The notes beneath the pieces are model-generated. The model searched no databases. It was not told the origin of the DNA and saw nothing but the letters and a program-made list of their open reading frames with translations. Shown here one piece after another: positions 49,633-58,454 of a stretch of DNA of 64,000 bases. The stretch lies in NCBI GenBank assembly GCA_021788625.1, contig JAJYKL010000007.1, positions 17,224 through 81,223 of the forward strand, read 5' to 3'. This DNA is from Chloroflexota bacterium. GTDB lineage: Bacteria > Chloroflexota > Anaerolineae > J036 > Brachytrichaceae. A program made the position numbers and the translations under genes. Position 1 is the stretch's first letter. Every line of letters begins with the position of its first letter.

Positions 49633-52600
49633 CTATCTTTGAGCTATGTGCTGTGTAGTCGCGCTGGACACCGCAAGAGGAGCGGGAAACACAACATCTG
49701 CAACTTTATACACAGTAGTTCCCGGATTCTGGTACGTAACTGACAGGTAGCCATCCTTAACCATCTGCGCGAACTTGATGAAGCCTTGATCTTCATAATA
49801 GACGTGTTCAAGCTGTCCTACGATCACATAGCGCGCGTTATATCGGCGGAGCAGGGTCAGCGCTATGCTGATGTCAGTCGTGTCATAGAACTCAGATACA
49901 TCAGAATCCCTTTCGTAGACGATGCGGTCGTCGAGAGCAGCACGCTGTTGCCGCTCATGCCATTCCCAACCCACTACAGCCGGTAAACCGGTGTAGATTG
50001 AGAATCGATTACCCCAGCGATAGAGGTCTGGTCCGGTTGTTCCCTCCATGATGGTAGGCGAGCCCTGTACATGATCCTGCATCCATTTGATGGCCAGATA
50101 GTCATCCATTAATGGGAAGGTACTGCTTTTATTGCCGTGTTGTTCGTAGCGAATGGCGCGTGTCATATACGCCATTCCATCCAGGCCAGTGGGGGCATCC
50201 GTCGCATAGCGGTCATGCATCTTGGCGGGGATGGCGAAAATGGGGTACATGGCAGCCAGAAATATCAGGATGGCCATTGCTGCAATGTAGACAGGTCGCC
50301 CAATTCGATACACCCACCATGAGCTGCGACCCGTCATCATGTGGCTGGAGATCGCTTCACGCGCTTCTCCAAACCTTTCGAACACCCAGATAACCATGAC
50401 ACCTGATGTGACGCCCAGGAGCAGCCATGCCTGGATGTAGAACTTGAACACCGTGTTCATGCGGCCTACGTCACCTTTCAGCGTGAACAACTCTACAAAG
50501 ATCGCCAACAGGAACGCGCCAGAGGTCAGAAACCACAAGATACGCGTTTGTGCGTGGGTACCCGGCATCAGCGCAGCCAGAAAGGCCAGCGCCGCCAGTG
50601 GGAGCGCAACAATGGCAACTTGCACACGCATAGCCAATAGCACCAATGTAGCAAAAAGGGTAGCTATGCCATAGATGACTCCAATGATGAAGCGCGACGA
50701 GCTGCCACTGCGATTGCGCCATATACCCAGAGCCAGGTAGGCAATCACCGGTGCGAGAAACAACCCATAGATCGAGAGGTATATGTTGAGCGGAGTGCGG
50801 TCACTTGTCCAGGGCTCGATACTGTTATAGGCGGAACCGTAATTCTCAAGATAAGGGATAAAAAAAGCACGTGTGAGCGCGACGAACACGATTAATGCGG
50901 GCAGTATGCGCACTCCGTCCTTTATACAGTCGGTGAGGCGGACGGAAGGGCCACGCTCGGATACCTTACCGATGTACAGAGCTCCCAGAGCAACCAGCAG
51001 GTAAACCGGATAGTCCCACGAGTTAGTAGGCCAAAGAGAGCCAACGACCAGAGCGCCCAGACCGATGGTATACCAGCGACGCACGCCAATGGCATAGGCC
51101 AGAGCAAATGCCAGGGCAAGGAACGCTATAGGCATGGCCAGCATATGGGCGTGCAGATCGGCATACAGGAAGGTGAAGAGCGGGAATTCGGCAATCTGCA
51201 CCGAGTCCACGGCCAGGCCAGCGGTGGGGCGTGTTGGGTTCCAGTATGGCCAGTTGGGATAGATGGGTAGTGCTGTACCTTGCACCCATTTTACGAAGCC
51301 GCTGAAGGCGGCAGGCAGAGGCGCCGTCCCATGCTGGATTCCGCCCAGTTGTTGCCAGGCTGGCCATATGACGTCCATTTCACGTAAATTGCCAAGGCCA
51401 ACCACAAACAAGGCTGCCATGAGACCAGCCAGCACAACACGACCATAGGGCAATGGATCTGCTACAGACTGCGGCGTGGGAGGCGTTGATGCGGTGCCAC
51501 CCTGTTGCCTTGATCCTCGTGCACGCCGAAGGGTGGTGTAAAACGTGGCGCCCAACCCGAACGCGCCACTGGCCGTCAGTCCGTAAAACAATGGAATGGC
51601 CAGGTTATAGGCAATACTCGGGTCAATTCTAAGAGCTTTGATGGGTGTGCCGACGATCACGTAGCCGAAGTAGTAATAGTTGATATACCCGCCGGCAAAC
51701 CATGGATCCAGGGGTGGGAAGTAGGTGGACTTGAGCACGCCGTTTAAAAACGCGAAATCCATTGGCTTTTCGCCACCCATATAAGGGTGCCACAGATCCG
51801 GATTGCCAATGCGCACGACGAGGAACAGGGCGAAACCAAATAGAAACACCAACTCTGACGCGATGATCACTTTGGAACGCTGCAACCATAACTGGCGAAT
51901 GCGATCTCGGTTACGCCACCACAGCACTGCACCGAAGGCGATAAGTCCAAGGTTGATGCACCAAATCTGCAAGGCACTAAATGTAGTGATTTTGGTACTG
52001 CCGAGCCACCAGGCAATGCATGCCACTAGCAAGAGCGCCAGGATTTTAGTGAACGAGTAGCCGCCCTCCACCAGAGCATAGTGCCATACAGACGGCGGAC
52101 CGTCTGGAACAGCCGCGTTAGTGTTGGACCGATTGACGGGCCGCACCGCGTGTGACGTTGCGACCACTATGATGGGGAATGTGGCCAGGCCGAGTATCTC
52201 AATTAACGCAAGCCAGGCCAGCACGGCGAGTGGCTGTGATTGATTCAGCGGTGAAGTGCGGGGAAACAGATCGATCCAGGTGCCACCCGCTTGCTGTACA
52301 TCGAGCGTCTTGTTATCAAAAAGCATTCCATTGGGAGAATTCACAGCGGCGAGGGGCGTCTGTTTGATCGTTCGTGTGAGGTCAAACTTGCCGAGTATTT
52401 CCTGAGCTAATGCCCGCGAGTAAGCTGGTGTTTTCTTGAAGATCAGCACACGTGGGTGATCGTAGACGGAGAATACTTCTTCAGCGGTAGGGTAAGGCAC
52501 CTGAATGCCTGGAGGTGTTCCCTGCGTATCAGGATAGCGCTTGAGGGTCTGAGGCATCTCCTGATCATTGAAGATGAACGGTCCCAGCCGCGGGAATGAG

Positions 52601-54867
52601 TTGAAATCTGCAACCAGCTTGAAACCCAGTTCACCGGCGAACAGAGCTCGATAGTACTCGGTGGTCATTGGGTAACGCCAGGGCAGGCGCGGAATGGATG
52701 CGTACAGGCGATTGGAAGAGAGCACCAGGTAATCAGCTTCGTCGAGCCAATTCAGCATCTGCGGCAGCTTGCTGGGGTCGTCCTCATTGTAGTTTTGCAT
52801 CTGGCCATCGCTGGACGACGTCAGGCCGTTATAGTACGCACCATAAGCGTCTTTACCATCTATGGGTTGGGGGACTGCGTCATCCCAGGCTTCGTTAGCT
52901 ACGGTACTGGTATGTGAAGATACGGTCTGCCCGGACAGCAGGGATAGCTCCACAAAATATTGCGTCTCAGCATGCAGTACGGTCTGGCCGAGGTCAATCT
53001 GAATAACCGTGTGGGATGCATCAATCGATGTCTTGCCGCTACCCAGCACTGTCTGACCGTTGGTGTCTATCACCCGGGCTTGCACCAGACCCAGGCCCTG
53101 TATTTTGTTTAAGGTCACCTGCAGATTTGCTTGAATGGGTGACGTGCCGGCATCGAGTTTGAATGGGTACGTCTGCACCACACCGGGTTGCAGGATGATC
53201 TGCTTCACGCCTAACTGTGTCTGGTTGGTCTTGCCCCAGCTCAAGCCCAGTGCGGTCGGTACATGGGCGAAGACCCACTCGGATGCCGTTACGCGAGTAA
53301 TTGGCTGACTGTAGATGGCTGAGAAAGCCAGCGCCCAAACGAGATTGAGCGACACAGTCATGCCTATTAACACGGCCGGCATATTCCGAACAACCGCATA
53401 CTTCCATAAAGTCAGTTTTTTGCTCAGGCGGTCTGGACGCCAGGTACGCCAGAGTGCCACCAGGCCAATTGCGGCGCACAGAGACAGCGTTGGATAAATG
53501 TATAGCAGGTATCGCATGGACTTGGTCCATTGCGTACTTTGATAGAGGAAGTCAAAACCTGTCCAGAGAACCGGCAGCAAGTAGGCCCACCAGCGCCGGC
53601 CGAGCAGCAGTCGCCGCAGGGTGTAGAGAAAGCCCAAGCAGGCAGCCAGTCCGAGTGGCAACCCCAAACCCCAGAAGACGATGTTGACAAGTGGAAAAAC
53701 GATCGGAGTGCGATTTGTCCATTGGATGCCGAAGGGAGCATCGATGGTTCCATTAACAAAGCCTTCTGCGAGGATGAGCTGTTGGATGTAGCGTGATGAG
53801 GGCGCTACGATCTCACGGATCGTTTGTGGCAGTCGCGCCCCAATGGCGCACACACGTGTGAGTGGATCCCTGGCGTCAAGCTGAGCGCACGATTGCATTG
53901 TGAGAGTGAACTCGGTCGAGCTACTGCCAACGAATGCGTTGGGTTGCGCGATGCGGAACGTGCCGAATGTGAAGATGCCAGCCAACACAAGTGCACCCAG
54001 CGCGCTGACAATGGGTGCGAAGCCGGATCGTTGATCGCGTATCAAAAGGACGAGTGTCGTGACGATGATAAGCGGGATCAAAGGCCACACACTAACTTTG
54101 CTTGCCAGAGCCAGCCCCGTGCTGATCCCGGCGCCTGTGGCATAGAGTAAAAGACGCACCGTGCGCCAAAACGACCATGGCCCTCTGTCAGTGATAAGCA
54201 AGACACAAAACCAAATTGTGAGAACCACGAACAGATTAGTGGCGCTCTCAACAGTGAAGAAATGGGCCTGCTGGATCTGCAGCACCGTCGCTGTGCTGAA
54301 TGCTGCAGCCAGCAGACCGACACGCCACCCAAACAGTCGCTTGCCAATGAGGAAGAGCACCAAAATCGACAACAGATCGTACAAACCTGACAGGATACGA
54401 CCTTCCAGAGCCATGTAGTCATATCCAACTAAGGTACCAGCTGGGCAATTGCTTACGGCACTGCCGAAAAGCATTTGCCCCAGGAGCTGTGGGACCAGTT
54501 TTGGCTGAGGTCCACAGCCCTGTTCCAGGAAGTGAGCGAAATAAAATCCAGCGTAGAGTGGTACGGTGCCGTATACGTAACTGCGGCCCCAGTCTGTATT
54601 AAATGGATTCAGCGGGCTTTTACCCGAGTCAAGGTATTCCGCAAAGCTGCTGGGTGTTTTAAGGAGGGTGGCCAAGACGGTCATGTAGCGCTCATCTGGG
54701 TGAAGGTGACGGTTTTGATCCCAGTTGATGTCATTAAAGCGAAAGATGGCGCCGATAAGGAGAATAAGTACGAGCAGGAGCGGACGAGTAAGACGCTTAA
54801 GACGTGTCGAGCGAGATATTGCGGGAGTAAGCTCGAGTTGATGACTTTCTAACAATACATTTGCCAT
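49633..54867 (-). CDS. Giant GT39-like / DUF2298 fusion membrane protein
   Basis: A 1744-residue protein in three parts. Residues about 25-525 are a GT-C/GT39-type membrane domain with HPDERY (D58/E59) in the first loop. Residues about 555-860 are a beta-rich extracytoplasmic domain. Residues about 880-1740 are a complete DUF2298 domain with GGEKPMDFAFLNG, FPPLDPW, NYYYFGY (1064-1066), EFPLFTFLYADLHAHMLAMP (E1227, D1237, H1239, H1241), GLPAVVGWEWHERQQR and YVIVGQLE. The DUF2298 half is a paralogue of the 855-residue protein at 45695. The fusion suggests sugar transfer and the unknown DUF2298 step act on one substrate. It follows the GT39 gene by 41 bp. Confidence 0.82.
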   Translation of the reverse strand: MANVLLESHQLELTPAISRSTRLKRLTRPLLLVLILLIGAIFRFNDINWDQNRHLHPDERYMTVLATLLKTPSSFAEYLDSGKSPLNPFNTDWGRSYVYGTVPLYAGFYFAHFLEQGCGPQPKLVPQLLGQMLFGSAVSNCPAGTLVGYDYMALEGRILSGLYDLLSILVLFLIGKRLFGWRVGLLAAAFSTATVLQIQQAHFFTVESATNLFVVLTIWFCVLLITDRGPWSFWRTVRLLLYATGAGISTGLALASKVSVWPLIPLIIVTTLVLLIRDQRSGFAPIVSALGALVLAGIFTFGTFRIAQPNAFVGSSSTEFTLTMQSCAQLDARDPLTRVCAIGARLPQTIREIVAPSSRYIQQLILAEGFVNGTIDAPFGIQWTNRTPIVFPLVNIVFWGLGLPLGLAACLGFLYTLRRLLLGRRWWAYLLPVLWTGFDFLYQSTQWTKSMRYLLYIYPTLSLCAAIGLVALWRTWRPDRLSKKLTLWKYAVVRNMPAVLIGMTVSLNLVWALAFSAIYSQPITRVTASEWVFAHVPTALGLSWGKTNQTQLGVKQIILQPGVVQTYPFKLDAGTSPIQANLQVTLNKIQGLGLVQARVIDTNGQTVLGSGKTSIDASHTVIQIDLGQTVLHAETQYFVELSLLSGQTVSSHTSTVANEAWDDAVPQPIDGKDAYGAYYNGLTSSSDGQMQNYNEDDPSKLPQMLNWLDEADYLVLSSNRLYASIPRLPWRYPMTTEYYRALFAGELGFKLVADFNSFPRLGPFIFNDQEMPQTLKRYPDTQGTPPGIQVPYPTAEEVFSVYDHPRVLIFKKTPAYSRALAQEILGKFDLTRTIKQTPLAAVNSPNGMLFDNKTLDVQQAGGTWIDLFPRTSPLNQSQPLAVLAWLALIEILGLATFPIIVVATSHAVRPVNRSNTNAAVPDGPPSVWHYALVEGGYSFTKILALLLVACIAWWLGSTKITTFSALQIWCINLGLIAFGAVLWWRNRDRIRQLWLQRSKVIIASELVFLFGFALFLVVRIGNPDLWHPYMGGEKPMDFAFLNGVLKSTYFPPLDPWFAGGYINYYYFGYVIVGTPIKALRIDPSIAYNLAIPLFYGLTASGAFGLGATFYTTLRRARGSRQQGGTASTPPTPQSVADPLPYGRVVLAGLMAALFVVGLGNLREMDVIWPAWQQLGGIQHGTAPLPAAFSGFVKWVQGTALPIYPNWPYWNPTRPTAGLAVDSVQIAEFPLFTFLYADLHAHMLAMPIAFLALAFALAYAIGVRRWYTIGLGALVVGSLWPTNSWDYPVYLLVALGALYIGKVSERGPSVRLTDCIKDGVRILPALIVFVALTRAFFIPYLENYGSAYNSIEPWTSDRTPLNIYLSIYGLFLAPVIAYLALGIWRNRSGSSSRFIIGVIYGIATLFATLVLLAMRVQVAIVALPLAALAFLAALMPGTHAQTRILWFLTSGAFLLAIFVELFTLKGDVGRMNTVFKFYIQAWLLLGVTSGVMVIWVFERFGEAREAISSHMMTGRSSWWVYRIGRPVYIAAMAILIFLAAMYPIFAIPAKMHDRYATDAPTGLDGMAYMTRAIRYEQHGNKSSTFPLMDDYLAIKWMQDHVQGSPTIMEGTTGPDLYRWGNRFSIYTGLPAVVGWEWHERQQRAALDDRIVYERDSDVSEFYDTTDISIALTLLRRYNARYVIVGQLEHVYYEDQGFIKFAQMVKDGYLSVTYQNPGTTVYKVADVVFPAPLAVSSATTQHIAQR

Positions 54868-54908
54868 AAAACGGATAGTTATGGATTTTAACCTAGACGT
54901 GGTCCCGT

Positions 54909-56936
54909 CTATTGTGTGGTGAAAACAATGAAACGTTTCTCAGAACACTGAGTACCAACCATCAACGTCGCGCGGCCTTGCGGATATTTACGACTTAGAG
55001 CGCGTAACGATTCGGTGTCGTGCTGGTTAAGTACGAACCAGCCAGGCAGCCCGTGTAAGTCCGCTTCTGTCACATCAGGCAGACCGACCGAAGCGCCGAT
55101 TGTGTTGGGAAAGGTAATATCGCCAATCCATACTCCAATGGCGCGCGAGTCCACCCAGTAGGGATAGCCGACGATCCAGGCGTTGGTCCGTAGATGATCT
55201 GACGATGCCGCAACCCAGGCATCCATCGCGTGCGCGATATCACTGGCATCCTGCGCACGCGGGCAGTATTCAGCAGGATAATCCACAAAGACACGCTGGA
55301 TATTAATACCGATGGTCGAAGCACATAGGGTTAACGTCGTCAACCCGATGAGAGTGGACCGCGTGATGGAATGGCTGAACAGGCGCTGATTATCCAGCAA
55401 GTTACCTGGAATGACAGCACACACAATCACCAGCATGGGAATGGCGCCGCTGGTGCGCACGACACTGGGATTCTCGCGAGGGTAGGCAATGCTCAGCGCA
55501 GAAGGTATAAGCATCAGCACACCGGAACCAAAAAGCATTGCAGGCCAGATGGATTGGCGGCGAACGCTGAGAACCAGAGACCCGGCGGCGCCTATGACCA
55601 GTAATGCCCCCAGTACATCATCCATGGCCGGGCGGTCAGGCAGGTTGTGCACCCATACCTCGTCGTGCGTGTAATTAAACATGAGTAAGACATTCTTGAC
55701 GTTGTTGGCAAAAATACCCACTGCGTTTTGGGGCAGGGTGTCACTGGTTGTGCCGACACGCGTCGCGGCGCGATAAAACAACTGGTCTGGGTGATCAAAT
55801 CCGTAGCGCAACAAAGGCATCATCACCAGCACTGCCATGACCAGAGCGAGGAGACCACTGCCGAGACTTGCGCGTGCTAGCGCCCGCTGTCCGTGGCGCC
55901 AGGTCCAGGCTACCCAGAAGAGGACGATCAGTGGGGCCACAATGCCCATGAAACGATAAGCCGTGTAACCCTGCATACCAATACCGGACCATATACCAGC
56001 GGCCAGCATGCTATTTCGCTCACCACGGCGAAGTCCACGTACCAAAAAGTACATCGTCCACGCTACCGCACAAGGTGCAAAAGGAAAGCGCAGACCAAAG
56101 CGCGACGTGAGAACAGCCCAACTCGCCACGGCGCCAAAGAGGGTGGCCAGGAGTGCGGTGCGGGTACCGAATACTTCGCGCGCCAGCATGTAGATGGCCG
56201 GCAACATGAGCCAGCCGATAAAAGCTGTACCCAACTTAAGCGCTATGAAATTCTGCTGCAAGTCGAATACCTGAATCAGGAGCACCGTCCAGTAAAAACC
56301 TTCGGGCTCCCGTCCGGTATTTCGCTCGAAAAAGATGTGAGGCGCGCCGTTGATGATGTCGCGAATGTCCAGCAGCTTTTCAGCGTGATCGCTATTCATC
56401 TCGCGCGGATTGTCAGCCAGGTCTACATAGCGAAAAGCCAGTCCGATCGCTAATATGCCCAGTAGCAGGAGGAGGGGAGCAAAAGACCGTACTGACCGCG
56501 ATGAGGTGGAGCTCAATGGCACTGGCTGTGCTGGCTCCGTAGGTTTGCCTTTGTTCTTGCCGGTAACCATCCATGCCAGCCACCAACACACCAGGCTAGC
56601 CAACCAGGGGATGACATTCGAGACGCGATACAGATTACCGTAACTCATTGCGAACGCGGTGGCACCGAATACGAGTGCGGCTGCAATAAGAACCAGACGC
56701 CATACGCGTGGCAACCCTGTGCCATGACGTACTTCAGCCCACTTGTCCGCACCTAATGGCATTACGCCGGCGATGGCGCAAATGACGGCCGCTGCGTAGC
56801 CCAATACAGCCAGGGCCAGCTCTCCCGACGAGAGCACCACCTGCGCACCAATACCAAGCAGGATTGCCGGTACTAGAAGCAGATTTCTATAAATGTTAAA
56901 ATCGCCCTCCAATGAACCAACCAGAGAGCTCGCCAT
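54909..56936 (-). CDS. GT39/ArnT-like polyprenyl-sugar glycosyltransferase
   Basis: The protein is 675 residues from ATG 56936 (a GTG at 56939 is adjacent). It has about 14 membrane helices. After FRYVDLADNPREMNSDHAEKLL (the acidic pair/loop typical of the first luminal loop), REPEGFYWTVLLIQVFD and FGLRFPFAPCAVAWTMYFL resemble ArnT-type or PMT-type enzymes. They move a sugar from a polyprenyl phosphate to an outer acceptor. The start codons of this gene and of the divergent methyltransferase overlap by about 25 bp, so one of the starts may be further inside. Confidence 0.78.
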   Translation of the reverse strand: MASSLVGSLEGDFNIYRNLLLVPAILLGIGAQVVLSSGELALAVLGYAAAVICAIAGVMPLGADKWAEVRHGTGLPRVWRLVLIAAALVFGATAFAMSYGNLYRVSNVIPWLASLVCWWLAWMVTGKNKGKPTEPAQPVPLSSTSSRSVRSFAPLLLLLGILAIGLAFRYVDLADNPREMNSDHAEKLLDIRDIINGAPHIFFERNTGREPEGFYWTVLLIQVFDLQQNFIALKLGTAFIGWLMLPAIYMLAREVFGTRTALLATLFGAVASWAVLTSRFGLRFPFAPCAVAWTMYFLVRGLRRGERNSMLAAGIWSGIGMQGYTAYRFMGIVAPLIVLFWVAWTWRHGQRALARASLGSGLLALVMAVLVMMPLLRYGFDHPDQLFYRAATRVGTTSDTLPQNAVGIFANNVKNVLLMFNYTHDEVWVHNLPDRPAMDDVLGALLVIGAAGSLVLSVRRQSIWPAMLFGSGVLMLIPSALSIAYPRENPSVVRTSGAIPMLVIVCAVIPGNLLDNQRLFSHSITRSTLIGLTTLTLCASTIGINIQRVFVDYPAEYCPRAQDASDIAHAMDAWVAASSDHLRTNAWIVGYPYWVDSRAIGVWIGDITFPNTIGASVGLPDVTEADLHGLPGWFVLNQHDTESLRALSRKYPQGRATLMVGTQCSEKRFIVFTTQ

Positions 56937-57748
56937 CACAAACGCCTTTTGTTAGCCCGGAAAAGAATGAATTTACTCCAAGCGAACCACGTGATTATCT
57001 ATGGAATCAGCTAACGGAGTTACCCTACTTCCGGGCTCTGCTTCGCGCAGTCGAATCGCGCTTTTATGAGCATCTGCCCGTCGCCTCGCCTGTATTGGAT
57101 CTAGGGTCAGGCGATGGGAGCTTCGCAAGGCAGACTTTCTCACGGCCACTTGACGCGGGTATCGATCCATGGTGGACGCCAACCCAGGAGGCGCGCAGCC
57201 GGCGCGCACATAGACTGCTTACACTGGCTGATGGTTCCCAATTGCCGTTCGCCACCGCGTCATTCCAAACTGTCATCAGTAACTCGGTGCTGGAGCATAT
57301 CCGAGACCTTGATCCTGTTATTGCTGAAGCATACCGCGTGCTTCGGACAGGTGGGTACTTTCTGTTCTGTTCGCCTTCAGATCACTTTACCGACTGGTTA
57401 CTGGGTGCCAAATTGCTGGGCGCCTGGTATCGGCGCTGGTTCAACCGGATCTCGCGTCACCAGCATTGTGACAGCCCTGCCGCGTGGCAGCTACGGTTGC
57501 AAAAAGCCGGCTTTACAGTCGATGCCATCTGGTACTACTTTTCACCACGAGCATTGCAGACACTGGAACTGGGCCACTACCTGGGATTACCAAACCTGAT
57601 GTGGAAGAAGCTGCTGCATACCTGGGTGCCTCTACCATCCCGGCTTAATCCCACCCTGCGGTTCCTTGATGCCACATTGCGTCCGATTTATAACGAAGCT
57701 CCTGGGCAGACCGGAGCATATTTGTTCGGTGTCGCACATAAACGCTGA
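56912..57748 (+). CDS. Class I SAM-dependent methyltransferase
   Basis: A 278-residue protein. Motif I is VLDLGSGDGSF, the second strand ends in AGIDPW, and VISNSVLEHIRDLDPVIAEAYRVLRTGGYFLFCSPSDH covers motifs II and III of type 11 methyltransferases. In a glycan locus it may methylate a sugar or lipid carrier, but this is a guess. TATAAA (56888-56893) with TTGCCG at 56864-56869 is a weak possible promoter. The 3' end overlaps the convergent rnhB by 61 bp and the 5' end overlaps the divergent GT39 start. Confidence 0.85.
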   Translation: MNQPESSPSQTPFVSPEKNEFTPSEPRDYLWNQLTELPYFRALLRAVESRFYEHLPVASPVLDLGSGDGSFARQTFSRPLDAGIDPWWTPTQEARSRRAHRLLTLADGSQLPFATASFQTVISNSVLEHIRDLDPVIAEAYRVLRTGGYFLFCSPSDHFTDWLLGAKLLGAWYRRWFNRISRHQHCDSPAAWQLRLQKAGFTVDAIWYYFSPRALQTLELGHYLGLPNLMWKKLLHTWVPLPSRLNPTLRFLDATLRPIYNEAPGQTGAYLFGVAHKR

Positions 57749-58383
57749 ATCGGCGCGTAGCTGCGCCGATGTGCCCACGACACTCCCCATTGCCGCAGCG
57801 CAGCCTGATGTAAAGAGGTGCCGTATCCCTTGTGGCTCTCGAACCCGTAGGACGGCAACTCTTGTGCGAGCCGGCACATGAAAGCGTCCCGTTCAGTCTT
57901 GGCCATAATCGATGCCGCCGCCACCGACAGGCTGATGGAATCGGCGTAAAAGAACACATCCTGACGCTGCGGCAGGTCTGGTAGCTTAACGGCGTCGATG
58001 ACCAGGGCATCGGGGTTGAGCTGCAGGCTGTTCACTGCGCGTACCATAGCGAGGCGCGTAGCGGGCACAATGCCTAGCTGATCGATCTCCTGGTGAGATG
58101 CACTGGCGACAGCCCAGGCGAGCGCCACACGAGGAATCAGCTCGCGGTACCACTCGCGCTGTTGAGGGGTAAGCTGCTTCGAGTCGTTCACTCCATGAAG
58201 CGAGCGGCAACCGGCTGCGGTAATCGGCAGAATGACGGCAGCCGCATACACCGGTCCGGCCCAGGCACCGCGCCCAGCTTCATCGATACCAGCAACGAGG
58301 TGATAACCTTCGCGGAGTAATGCCCGTTCGTGTCGCAGCCCAGGCCATTGGCGTCTGCCTGTTACCGGATTAGTGCGCGCCAT
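57688..58383 (-). CDS. rnhB: Ribonuclease HII
   Basis: A 231-residue RNase HII. AGIDEAGRGAWAGPVYAAAVIL has the first metal-binding D-E-A-G-R-G box, GVNDSKQLTPQQR is the conserved loop, and ALVIDAVKLPDLPQRQDVFFYADSISLSVAAASIMAKTERDAFM gives the other acidic residues. The enzyme removes ribonucleotides from DNA and RNA-DNA hybrids. The last 61 bp overlap the convergent methyltransferase gene; conserved RNase HII sequence ends before that region, so the true stop is as annotated or shortly upstream. Confidence 0.92.
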   Translation of the reverse strand: MARTNPVTGRRQWPGLRHERALLREGYHLVAGIDEAGRGAWAGPVYAAAVILPITAAGCRSLHGVNDSKQLTPQQREWYRELIPRVALAWAVASASHQEIDQLGIVPATRLAMVRAVNSLQLNPDALVIDAVKLPDLPQRQDVFFYADSISLSVAAASIMAKTERDAFMCRLAQELPSYGFESHKGYGTSLHQAALRQWGVSWAHRRSYAPIQRLCATPNKYAPVCPGASL

Positions 58384-58454
58384 AGCGGTTCACCAGCCAG
58401 GAAGGAGATAGCATTAGCATGAAACCTGCCCGGTGCCAGCACCCAAAGAGAACA

